Shown: positions 16,513 through 23,358 of the stretch, one piece after another
How positions within the stretch are numbered: the first letter of the stretch is position 1
Layout of the letters: the number at the start of each line of letters is the position of its first letter
Assembly (NCBI GenBank): GCA_016204525.1
Contig: JACQKO010000001.1
Coordinates: 1-28,448, forward strand
DNA: 28,448 bases
Reading direction: 5' to 3'
From: Candidatus Levyibacteriota bacterium
GTDB lineage: Bacteria > Patescibacteriota > Microgenomatia > Levybacterales > GWA1-39-11
Translations under genes and position numbers: made by a program
The notes under the pieces: model-generated
The model's database searches: none
What the model was told of the DNA's origin: nothing
The model's input: the letters and a program-made list of their open reading frames with translations, nothing else

Positions 16513-16895
16513 TTGCGTTTGTAGGTTTTAATAAACATTTTTTTGTAAGGCATTTGCCTCATATTGTTTTTTTAGTTTTCTCTTTTCAGTTTCTTGTTGT
16601 TGCGGGGGCTCTTCCATACTTTAATTTAATTAGCCAATATTCTTATTATGTTTTCACGACAGTATGGGTAATTGCAGTTTTTTTGTTCCGAAAACAAATA
16701 ACAAGTAAGTTTATATTGAAAATGATAATGATTCTAATCTTTCTCGGAATTCCGGTTGCGCTTTTGAGCTTTGCCGGTACTGCCGACGCCCTTGGATACG
16801 CTGTTTTTGTATTGATTAGCACTGGGGTCGTGAAAAAGAGTATGGAAGATTGGAGTATTATTAAGACTATTAAGAAAAATAGTGTTTTGGATTAA
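16485..16895 (+). CDS. Small four-helix membrane protein, partner of GT-C copy 2
   Basis: This 136-residue protein is homologous to the one at 12618, with the same size, four helices and matching LPYFNLISQY segment. It starts 28 bp inside the end of the GT-C gene, exactly as its counterpart does, showing that the two-gene unit was duplicated together. It overlaps the third GT-C-like gene by 14 bp. No known family was recognised. Conservation of the pair after considerable divergence argues for a functional partnership with the large protein in the membrane. Confidence 0.75.
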   Translation: MLRYFKEKIVAFVGFNKHFFVRHLPHIVFLVFSFQFLVVAGALPYFNLISQYSYYVFTTVWVIAVFLFRKQITSKFILKMIMILIFLGIPVALLSFAGTADALGYAVFVLISTGVVKKSMEDWSIIKTIKKNSVLD

Positions 16896-18705
16896 AGGAG
16901 ACTGGCCATTTTATTGGCAAGAACATTTATCAAGCTTTACTCTCCCTGAGATTTGGAGTTCTGTTTGGCCAACAGGGTTGGGTGGGAATCAAGCAATAAT
17001 TCTGCCTCTGAAGTTATATCTTGAAGGGGTAGTAGCGCTTTTTGTAAACAATCTCGGTATTCCTTGGGAAATTGTCCAGATAATCTTCTTCTTTGGTTTA
17101 TTCTTTGTCCTCTCAATCTACGCAAGTTTTCGACTCACTAAGTCATATTTCGGCTCATTAATTTATACTACAAACACATGGATTCTCTTGGTCTTTTTTG
17201 GTGGTCAAATGGGAATAGCATTAGCCTACGCAATAGCACCTCTGGTTCTTAAGATATTTATTAACCTTATCGAAAATACCGTAGTCAATAAAAATTTCCA
17301 ATTTCAAATTTCCAATTTCAAATTTCCAATGATGGCGGGTTTGATCTTTGCGATTGAGGTCATGTTTGATATGCGAATTGCCCTTCTTACTGGACTAGTT
17401 GTTTTAGGCTATGTGGTTTTTCATCATGTTTTTATTCAACGGATTAATTTCAAACTATTCATAATTCATTATTCATTAGTCATTATTCTAGTAGTACTGC
17501 TTCATGCATTCTGGATTCTACCTAGTGTTTTTATTGCGTTGCGAGGAGGAAATGTTGCAAATATCGTTGATACAACTTACGCAAGTTTAGAATTTTTTAG
17601 TTTCGCAAAATTTGAGAATTCACTATCTTTGCTTCACCCAAACTGGCCGGAGAATATTTTCGGTAAAGTTGCGTTTATGAAACCAGAATTCCTGATAATC
17701 CCAATCTTAGCCTTCTCAAGTTTACTATTTTTCAGAAATTCGAAGCAATCAATAATTGAGCAATCAAGCAATCTGCCTGTCGGAAGGCAAGATCGAGCAA
17801 TTTTGTTTTTCGCGCTTATGGGATTGGCGAGTGCATTTTTAGCAAAAGGAACGCAAGAACCATTTGGATTCGTATTTAATTTTCTATACTCTAATATTCC
17901 AGGATTCAATCTCTTCCGAGATCCTGTCAAATTCTATATGTTAGTTGCGTTGGCATACTCGATACTTATTCCCTATTCGATTCGAAGCTTAGGCGGCTTT
18001 AAAAAGATAGCATTCGTAGCTTTTGTTTTCTTTTGGGCATATTTAAATTGGCCTTTCATAGTGAGGTCAAATTCCGGCATATTTAAACAACGGCAGGTTC
18101 CTCAAGAGTACGTTCGACTCAAGGAATTTTTGGTATCAAGGCCGGAATTTTTCAGAACGCTTTGGATTCCGAGCGTTCAGAGATTTGCATTTATGTCAGA
18201 TAATCATCCGACTCTTGCTTTCCAAGAAATTTTTAAATCTAAAAAACTTGACGAAACAGTTCTCCGAGATATGGCAGTTAAATATATTATAGTTCCTTAT
18301 GATTCGGAAGGCGAGATTTTTTTGAATGATCGAAAATATGATGATAAGTTGTATCAAAAAACCATCGCAGAACTTAATAAAATAACCTGGCTCAAAAAAA
18401 TAGAGAGACATGGAAAAATTGCGGTCTACGAACTTTCTAACCCAAAACCACATAGATTTGTATTGGGTAATAAATTAATTTTCTCGGAAAGCTTTGATAA
18501 GTTTTGGTACGCAGAATTCGGAGAGGAAAAAGTGTATTCAAAACCCCATGGAATGTTAAATAGCTTTGAGATTCCACAGAATCAACGAAAAAGCCTCACT
18601 CTTTCATACGAACCTCAAAAATGGGCGAATGTCGGATCTATAGTAAGTGGACTTACACTCCTTATCGTTATTGGAATTATTTATACTTCTTCAAGAAGGA
18701 AGTGA
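16882..18705 (+). CDS. GT-C-like membrane glycosyltransferase, shorter third member
   Basis: The 607-residue product has an acidic residue in KGDWPFYW (D7), corresponding to the first-loop GHD of the larger copies, followed by about eleven helices to about residue 390, a reduced outer domain and one C-terminal helix (about 585-602). Relative to copies 1 and 2 it lacks the first helix and most of the outer domain. No in-frame upstream start supplying a first helix exists (stop at 16831), so GTG 16882 is used with reservation. Three low-complexity or palindromic repeats were accepted in frame: FQFQISNFKFP (about 138-148), FIIHYSLVII (about 193-202) and LPVGRQ (about 298-303), all in loops or helix edges. 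Its end overlaps the facing PLP-enzyme gene by 29 bp. Confidence 0.7.
   Translation: MFWIKGDWPFYWQEHLSSFTLPEIWSSVWPTGLGGNQAIILPLKLYLEGVVALFVNNLGIPWEIVQIIFFFGLFFVLSIYASFRLTKSYFGSLIYTTNTWILLVFFGGQMGIALAYAIAPLVLKIFINLIENTVVNKNFQFQISNFKFPMMAGLIFAIEVMFDMRIALLTGLVVLGYVVFHHVFIQRINFKLFIIHYSLVIILVVLLHAFWILPSVFIALRGGNVANIVDTTYASLEFFSFAKFENSLSLLHPNWPENIFGKVAFMKPEFLIIPILAFSSLLFFRNSKQSIIEQSSNLPVGRQDRAILFFALMGLASAFLAKGTQEPFGFVFNFLYSNIPGFNLFRDPVKFYMLVALAYSILIPYSIRSLGGFKKIAFVAFVFFWAYLNWPFIVRSNSGIFKQRQVPQEYVRLKEFLVSRPEFFRTLWIPSVQRFAFMSDNHPTLAFQEIFKSKKLDETVLRDMAVKYIIVPYDSEGEIFLNDRKYDDKLYQKTIAELNKITWLKKIERHGKIAVYELSNPKPHRFVLGNKLIFSESFDKFWYAEFGEEKVYSKPHGMLNSFEIPQNQRKSLTLSYEPQKWANVGSIVSGLTLLIVIGIIYTSSRRK
17293..17329. 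repeat. In-frame tandem aatttc-c/a-a repeat
   Basis: Alternating units of aatttccaatttcaa encode a SNFKFP-type peptide in a loop of the GT-C-like protein. The same type of repeat is at 26194-26228 in an unrelated glycosyltransferase gene, which shows dispersal across coding regions. Confidence 0.65.
17452..17490. repeat. In-frame attcatt low-complexity repeat
   Basis: The run contains ataattcattattcatta and related units. It encodes a hydrophobic FIIHYSLVII stretch at the start of a membrane helix of the third GT-C-like protein. It looks like a microrepeat that was compatible with the helix. Confidence 0.45.
17774..17789. repeat. Palindromic mini-repeat encoding LPVGRQ
   Basis: tgcct (17774-17778) pairs with aggca (17785-17789) over a six-base loop. 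It is in frame in a loop just before a membrane helix, and resembles the element at 627-643. Confidence 0.6.
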
Positions 18706-19894
18706 AGGTTTGTTCAAGTTTTGCAAGGTGTTCGTTTCCCATGCCATGATGGCAACCCACAATAAAGCCTCTTTCGAATATTTCATTTGTCACCGGGCAT
18801 TTATTTGCAGCCATTCTATATTGAATATCTCTAAATCCGGGATGCTTTAGGATATTGCCTGTAAATACAGGGCGCGTTTGGATATTGTTTCTTTCAAGAT
18901 AAGTAACGATATCAAGTCTTGAAAATGGAGCATTCTTCTTTATCGTGAGAGGGAAAGCAAGCCATTGAGTTTCTACATCTTCTCCCTGTTTTGGTAAGAT
19001 GAAAAGATCGGCGTAGTTAGCGAAGAATCGAAGGAGATGTGAAAAATTATGTACGCGTGTTTTTCTGAATTTTGGAAGCTTATCAAGTTGGGCGTTAGCA
19101 AACGCAGCGGTTATTTCTGGCGCTAAGAAATTATATCCAATTTCAGAAAAAACAAATTTTGCGTCATACGGAATTTTACCCAGTTTAACCTTAAAGCGCT
19201 TTGCAATATCTTCTGATTCTTGAAATACGGAAGAATTTCGACCCCAGCCGCGAAGAACTTTAGCACGCTTGTGCCATGCTGGATTGTCTACCAAGATCAT
19301 CCCTCCGTTGCCTGCGGCTGTAATAATATGAGATCCAAAAAAGCTTGTTGTTGTAATATCCGTATATGTTCCTGTTGGTTTATACTTGAATTTTGCACCA
19401 TAAGTATCACAGGAGTCTTCAATAAAAAATAGCTTATATTTTTTTGCAAGCTTTTGGAGTCTTATCATGTCGGGTACATTTCCAAGAAGTAGTGGAATCA
19501 TAAGCGCACGCGTTTTTTTTGTAATCATTGATTCAATTTGATCTATATTAATAACATAAGTCCCGGGCTCCACGTCAACAAATACCGGGGTTAATCCCTT
19601 TTTAAGAATTGGAGATACGGTTGTAGAAAATGTTAAAAGAGGAGTAATTACTTCTGACCCTTCCGGCAGGTTTAAAAGTTCGAATGCCAGAAGATTTGCT
19701 GAAGATCCTGAATTAACCATAGTCGCAAATTTTTTACCAAAATACTTAGTTGATCTTTCTTCAAACTTATAGGTTTCCTTTCCCGTATTTGTTCTGTGTT
19801 CATTTAAAACTGCTAGAACTCTTTTGGTTTCGTGTTGGTCATGGACAGCAAGAGCATAGGGTACGCGGAGATTATCAGTCAAATTTTTATTCAT
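18677..19894 (-). CDS. DegT/DnrJ-fold PLP enzyme with His for Lys (ColD/RfbH-like 3-dehydratase)
   Basis: This 405-residue PLP-fold protein has NSGSSANL (61-68) binding the cofactor phosphate, FIEDSCDTYGA (157-167) with D160 at the pyridine nitrogen, and SFFGSHIITAAGNGG (184-198). In ordinary sugar aminotransferases the last motif contains the Schiff-base Lys (SFFxxK). Here H189 takes that place, as in ColD and the RfbH/DdhC (E1) dehydratases. RFKVKLGKIPYDAKFVFSEIGYN (233-255) also resembles the RfbH block. It therefore probably removes the 3-hydroxyl of an NDP-4-keto-6-deoxy sugar and is not a plain aminotransferase. RfbH enzymes need a ferredoxin reductase partner (none here), while ColD does not. 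It is transcribed from its own promoter, divergent to the heptose operon. Confidence 0.82.
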   Translation of the reverse strand: MNKNLTDNLRVPYALAVHDQHETKRVLAVLNEHRTNTGKETYKFEERSTKYFGKKFATMVNSGSSANLLAFELLNLPEGSEVITPLLTFSTTVSPILKKGLTPVFVDVEPGTYVINIDQIESMITKKTRALMIPLLLGNVPDMIRLQKLAKKYKLFFIEDSCDTYGAKFKYKPTGTYTDITTTSFFGSHIITAAGNGGMILVDNPAWHKRAKVLRGWGRNSSVFQESEDIAKRFKVKLGKIPYDAKFVFSEIGYNFLAPEITAAFANAQLDKLPKFRKTRVHNFSHLLRFFANYADLFILPKQGEDVETQWLAFPLTIKKNAPFSRLDIVTYLERNNIQTRPVFTGNILKHPGFRDIQYRMAANKCPVTNEIFERGFIVGCHHGMGNEHLAKLEQTFTSFLKKYK

Positions 19895-19909
19895 TGGTAT
19901 AGGTTTAAG

Positions 19910-19939
19910 ATTATATCAATTGACTTATCCTATTAGCAA
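19910..19939 (-). promoter_or_regulatory. Promoter for the PLP-enzyme gene
   Basis: On the minus strand TTGCTA (19939-19934), an 18-base spacer and TATAAT (19915-19910) are present, with a TGn extension before the -10. The predicted start near 19903 gives a leader of only about nine bases before ATG 19894. Confidence 0.65.
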
Positions 19940-19950
19940 TAATTAATCTC

Positions 19951-19959
19951 TGGTATACT
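19951..19959 (+). promoter_or_regulatory. Extended -10 promoter for the heptose operon
   Basis: TGGTATACT is an extended -10 element without a good -35. Transcription would start near 19966, two bases before ATG 19968, so the first gene would be read from a leaderless mRNA. No ribosome site is present upstream of that ATG. Confidence 0.6.
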
Positions 19960-19967
19960 ATTGTGCA

Positions 19968-20696
19968 ATGAATTATAAAAGCATTTCTGTGTTTTTGCCG
20001 GTGTTTAATGAAGGAGAGAACATAGGAAAAGCTGTTTTGTCAATTAAAAAATATCTTGCAAAAAGGTTTAAAGATTTCGAAATTTTGGTGATAAGCGATG
20101 GAAGTACGGATAATACTAATGAAATTGTTCAAAAACTAGAAAAAAAAGATAGGCGAATTAAACTGTTCACCCGTAATAAAAGATTAGGCTATGGTGCAGG
20201 GTTAAGGGCGGGATTCGAAAAATCCACCAAGGATCTCATTTTCTACACAGACGCAGATAATCAGTTCGATATAAATGATATGGACAAGCTATTTCCATTG
20301 CTTGGTAAATACGATATTGTGAGCGCTTATAGAATCAAACGAAAAGATCCGCTAATGCGCATTTTTATTGCGAACGTTTACAATTTACTGGTACGACTAT
20401 TTTTCGGTTTAAAAATAAAAGACGTTGATGCCTCTTTTAAGCTTTATAAGAAGGAAACATTCGACGAGATGAAACTTATAACAAATACGGGACTAACTGA
20501 TGCCGAGGTTTTGATAAAAGCCCAAAAACAGGGATTTAAAATCGGTCAAATAGGCGTTCGCCATTATCCAAGGCTGCATGGACAAACGCCTTTCGAAATA
20601 GGTTCGAGAAATATTTTTTTTGCGCTTGTCAAACCGAAAGTAATTGTTGATATACTCCACGAAATGAAGATTTTATGGAAAGATCTTAAAAAATGA
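19968..20696 (+). CDS. GT2 glycosyltransferase, polyprenyl-phosphate sugar synthase-like
   Basis: A 242-residue GT-A enzyme with ISDGSTDNT (42-50) and TDADNQF (94-100) holding the metal-binding DxD. Further features are LGYGAGLRAGF (73-83), the conserved DVDASFKLYKKETF block, and a C-terminal RHYPRLHGQTPF segment. These are typical of DPM-type/UndP-sugar transferases. It has no clear membrane helix. It should load a sugar on polyprenyl phosphate or start a glycan at the inner membrane face, feeding GT-C enzymes. It is the first gene of the operon, with a probably leaderless message. It overlaps gmhB by ATGA, so its acceptor or donor could be the heptose made by this operon (inference). Confidence 0.87.
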   Translation: MNYKSISVFLPVFNEGENIGKAVLSIKKYLAKRFKDFEILVISDGSTDNTNEIVQKLEKKDRRIKLFTRNKRLGYGAGLRAGFEKSTKDLIFYTDADNQFDINDMDKLFPLLGKYDIVSAYRIKRKDPLMRIFIANVYNLLVRLFFGLKIKDVDASFKLYKKETFDEMKLITNTGLTDAEVLIKAQKQGFKIGQIGVRHYPRLHGQTPFEIGSRNIFFALVKPKVIVDILHEMKILWKDLKK

Positions 20697-21274
20697 AGGG
20701 ATTTATAGAGCAAATTTATAGAAATACTAGTAGTTACAAAGGAGTTGTGTTTTTGGATAGGGACGGGACCATAAATGATGAAGAACTCGAAGTGCTCCCA
20801 ACTGTTGTTCATGGGATTCGATTATTGAATAAGAAAAAAATTGCGGTTGTTGTTATTACAAATCAACCAGTGGTAGCACGTGGTTTAATTACCATTGACG
20901 AATTAAAAAAAATTAACAATACATTAGTTGGAGATCTTAAGAAAAGAGGCGCATATATTGATGCCGTCTATTCGTGTCCCCACCACCCGGAAAAACATCA
21001 TCCAGATATTCCTAAGCACGCGATAAATTTTCGAATAAAATGTCATTGCAGAAAGCCGGGTGTTGCGATGCACAAAAAAGCAATGTCTGTGTTTGGTTCA
21101 AAAAAAATAATTGGTGTCATAGGAGACCATACAAGAGACATTGCTGCTGGAAAGAAACTCTCAGCGCCAACAGTTGTTGTTCTAACAGGCGATAGAGGTG
21201 AAGATGGGCTATACGATATTACTCCGGATTTTATCTCCGATAATTTCCTCGATGCAGTCCAAAAGCTTTTTTGA
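20693..21274 (+). CDS. gmhB: D-glycero-D-manno-heptose 1,7-bisphosphate 7-phosphatase
   Basis: This 193-residue HAD phosphatase has FLDRDGT (20-26) with the nucleophile D22 and acid D24. TNQ (56-58) is motif 2. A structural zinc site is formed by CPHH (95-98) and CHC (117-119) before RKPG, and GDHTRD (144-149) is motif 4. The zinc loop and size are characteristic of GmhB/HisB-N phosphatases. In the GDP-heptose pathway it removes the 7-phosphate from D-glycero-alpha-D-manno-heptose 1,7-bisphosphate. The presence of hddA, hddC and gmhA downstream supports GmhB over a histidinol phosphatase. The gene overlaps the GT2 gene by 4 bp. An extended -10 overlaps its stop codon, so a second transcript may start there. 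Confidence 0.9.
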   Translation: MKGFIEQIYRNTSSYKGVVFLDRDGTINDEELEVLPTVVHGIRLLNKKKIAVVVITNQPVVARGLITIDELKKINNTLVGDLKKRGAYIDAVYSCPHHPEKHHPDIPKHAINFRIKCHCRKPGVAMHKKAMSVFGSKKIIGVIGDHTRDIAAGKKLSAPTVVVLTGDRGEDGLYDITPDFISDNFLDAVQKLF

Positions 21275-21280
21275 TATACT
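21272..21280 (+). promoter_or_regulatory. Extended -10 promoter over the gmhB stop codon
   Basis: TGATATACT gives an extended -10 (TG-A-TATACT), similar to the one at 19951. No good -35 is visible. Predicted start near 21287 leaves a leader of about 90 bases that contains the tandem aatagtt repeats before ATG 21378. Confidence 0.5.
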
Positions 21281-21300
21281 CAGCAGCGCAAACTAATACA

Positions 21301-21367
21301 AATAGTTAAAATAGTTACAATAGTTAAAATAGTTACAAAACTATTAAACTATTTAGCTATTCTAGCT
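21301..21367. repeat. Tandem and inverted aatagtt repeats in an intergenic leader
   Basis: Four 9-base units (aatagttaa/aatagttac alternating, 21301-21336) are followed by reverse copies (aactatt at 21339-21345 and 21347-21353; agctatt twice to 21367). The two halves can fold into AT-rich hairpins. They lie in the leader of the GMD-like gene. Confidence 0.75.
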
Positions 21368-21377
21368 ATTAAGAAAT

Positions 21378-22355
21378 ATGAAACGTGTATTAATTACTGG
21401 AATTACGGGGTTTGTTGGGAGTCACCTTGCTGATTATTTACTTGCGGACACCAAATATAAAATATTCGGGCTGAAACGCGTTAATTCCTCTCTTCGAAAC
21501 ATAAGTCATATACTCGGTAAAATTATTTTAATAAATGGAGATCTTATTGATCAAACAAGCTTAGTTCGTGTTCTCAAAATTTCAAAACCCGACTATATTT
21601 ATCATCTCGGTGCGCTTTCATGGGTAACTCCATCTTGGGATATGCCGGCAGCATATATGCAAGTTAATGCAATTGGAACTATTAATTTATTCGAAGCCCT
21701 TCGAATAACTGGATTGAAGCCTCGAATATTAATTTCGTGCACCCCTGAAGAATATGGAGACGTTCCTAAAAACTTAATACCGATAACTGAAGAAACAAGA
21801 CTTGAACCGGTTAATCTGTACGCCGCAAGTAAAGTTGCGCAAGACGCGATCTGTCAAGCGTATCAAGCTTCATACGGATTCGAAATAATTAGAACTCGAG
21901 CATTTAATCATGAAGGACCAAGAAGAGATATTCTTGGAGCGCTTGCCTCTTTTGCTTATCAAATTGCTCAGATCGAACGCGGTTTACAAGAGGCTATTAT
22001 AAAAGTTGGAAATCTTGAAGCAAAAAGGAACTTTACAGATGTGTGTGATATGGTTCGTGCCTATCATCTTGCAATGGAGAAAGGTATCCCAGGCGAGCTC
22101 TATCTAATTGGTTCGGATCAAATTTATACAATTGGACAATGCCTGAAAATGCTAATCTCTCTTTCAACCTCAAAGAAAAAAATAAGGTACAAAGTTGTCA
22201 AGGAGCGCGTAAGACCAACGGAATTACATCTTTTGATCGGGAAATTTGATAAGTTTAAAAAACGTACCAGGTGGAAGCCCAAAATTCCCTTTCGCGAAAC
22301 AATGAAATCCATTCTTGATTATTGGCGGGAATTTATCGATAACAATCGATATTAA
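21378..22355 (+). CDS. GDP-mannose 4,6-dehydratase-family SDR, probable GDP-heptose 4,6-dehydratase
   Basis: This 325-residue SDR has GITGFVG (8-14), SCTPEEYG (120-127) and YAASK (Y148, K152). The Thr-x-Glu arrangement in TPE (122-124) fits the catalytic Thr/Glu of 4,6-dehydratases. RAFNHEGPRRD (174-184) and VGNLEAKRNFTDVCDMVRAY (210-229) are close to the GMD/RMD blocks that bind GDP-sugars. Because it is encoded within a gmhB/hddC/hddA/gmhA set, the likely substrate is GDP-D-glycero-alpha-D-manno-heptose, as with DmhA of Yersinia; this is inferred from context. GDP-mannose, or a reductase role like RMD, remains possible. The gene has its own leader with tandem repeats and an upstream extended -10. 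Confidence 0.8.
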   Translation: MKRVLITGITGFVGSHLADYLLADTKYKIFGLKRVNSSLRNISHILGKIILINGDLIDQTSLVRVLKISKPDYIYHLGALSWVTPSWDMPAAYMQVNAIGTINLFEALRITGLKPRILISCTPEEYGDVPKNLIPITEETRLEPVNLYAASKVAQDAICQAYQASYGFEIIRTRAFNHEGPRRDILGALASFAYQIAQIERGLQEAIIKVGNLEAKRNFTDVCDMVRAYHLAMEKGIPGELYLIGSDQIYTIGQCLKMLISLSTSKKKIRYKVVKERVRPTELHLLIGKFDKFKKRTRWKPKIPFRETMKSILDYWREFIDNNRY

Positions 22356-22371
22356 ACAATCAATCGTTATT

Positions 22372-22411
22372 AAGGTTCAACCTTGGTTATGCATAGATAA
22401 GGTTGAACCTT
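22372..22411. repeat. Perfect 13-bp inverted repeat with 14-base loop
   Basis: aaggttcaacctt (22372-22384) and its exact complement aaggttgaacctt (22399-22411) form a strong hairpin between the GMD-like gene and the following SDR. There is no T-tract after it, so it is not a standard terminator. It runs directly into the tandem units at 22410-22450. Confidence 0.8.
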
Positions 22412-22450
22412 GAAAGAACTTGAAAGAACCTTGAAGGACATTGAAAGACA
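22410..22450. repeat. Four tandem ttgaaagaac-type units ending at a start codon
   Basis: Units ttgaaagaac, ttgaaagaacc, ttgaaggaca and ttgaaagaca follow each other up to the A of ATG 22450. The purine-rich gaaagg/gaaag parts could act as a weak ribosome site. The array shares gaacctt with the neighbouring hairpin. Confidence 0.7.
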
Positions 22451-23358
22451 TGAAGGTATTAATAACAGGAATAAAAGGCTTTATTGGACAACACTTGTCT
22501 CGCAAGTTAATTGAACGTGGACATAAAGTTAAGGGGCTCGAAAATAAGAACGGCGGTGTTCTCAATAAAATTCTAGTCGAGCGTGCGATCCGTGATGCTG
22601 ATGTAGTTGTTCATCTGGCGGCTTTGACTTCACACAAAGAGTTAGTCGATAACAGATTAGAAGCTCTTGAAATAAGTTTTTTGGGAACAAAAAATGCTTT
22701 AGATGCATTTGTAAAATCAAAAACAGCAAAGAAATTTTTATTTGCATCAACAGGAAAAGTTTATGGGAAGATTGTTCGATTGCCAATTGACGAGGATCAT
22801 CCGACAAGTCCACTCAATATACTGGGTAAATCAAAACTAATAGCGGAAAAATTAATCGACTTTTATGCTTCGACTTTGGATTCGACAAGCTCACCACAAG
22901 CGCTCAGCATTGACCAAAAAGAATTTGTAATTTTTCGAGCTTTTCAAGTATACGGCTTGGAACAGAAAAGAAACTTTCTTATTCCCACTATTATTTCTCA
23001 GATAAATTCTGGAAAGAAAGAAATAATACTAGGAGATATAAAAGCGAAACGTGATTATGTATATATAGATGATTTAATCGACGCTTTTATTAAAGTAGTT
23101 GAAAGAAAAACAACAAAGGGATTATCAATTTATAACATTTGCACTGGAGTTGGATCAAGCGCCGGTGATATTGTTCGGTTAATCGGAAAAATAAAGGCGA
23201 AGAAAATAAAAATCAAAGTGGATACAGATCTCTTAAGGGAAGATGAGATGCATGAAGAATATGGATCATATAAAAAAGCAAAAAAAGAATTAGGATGGGA
23301 ACCTAAGATAGTTCTTGAAGAAGGTCTTGAGATGCTTTTTAAAAAAAATGAAAAATGA
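22450..23358 (+). CDS. Extended-SDR reductase/epimerase, second heptose-modifying step candidate
   Basis: This 302-residue SDR has GIKGFIG (7-13), FASTGKVYG (98-106) and RAFQVYGLEQKRN (163-175). AKRDYVYIDDLIDAF lies in its C-terminal domain. The catalytic position reads LGKSK (125-129): Leu replaces the Tyr and Lys is kept. Residues 141-157 (including DSTSSPQALSID) come from an in-frame dispersed repeat and would form a loop insertion. Start is ATG 22450; the TTG at 22441 lies in tandem repeats. Next to the GMD-like dehydratase it would be a reductase/epimerase acting on the 4-keto GDP-heptose (DmhB-like), but the missing Tyr makes ordinary SDR chemistry doubtful. It overlaps hddC by 11 bp. 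Confidence 0.8.
   Translation: MKVLITGIKGFIGQHLSRKLIERGHKVKGLENKNGGVLNKILVERAIRDADVVVHLAALTSHKELVDNRLEALEISFLGTKNALDAFVKSKTAKKFLFASTGKVYGKIVRLPIDEDHPTSPLNILGKSKLIAEKLIDFYASTLDSTSSPQALSIDQKEFVIFRAFQVYGLEQKRNFLIPTIISQINSGKKEIILGDIKAKRDYVYIDDLIDAFIKVVERKTTKGLSIYNICTGVGSSAGDIVRLIGKIKAKKIKIKVDTDLLREDEMHEEYGSYKKAKKELGWEPKIVLEEGLEMLFKKNEK
22881..22915. repeat. In-frame dispersed repeat (ttcgacaagctcaccac type)
   Basis: ttcgacaagctcaccacaag followed by cgctcagcattgacc is inserted in the SDR reading frame with a distinct base composition. I recognise it as similar to short repeats in Patescibacteria genomes, from memory. It adds a Ser/Thr/Pro-rich loop. Confidence 0.5.

Noticed and set aside
18685..18703. 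Hairpin acttcttcaagaaggaagt as a bidirectional terminator
   Set aside because: The stem is only about 7 bp with a wobble, it lies in overlapping coding ends, and no T-tract follows on either strand.
21301..21367. CRISPR array
   Set aside because: Units are 9 bases with no spacers, and the second half is inverted. There are no cas genes.
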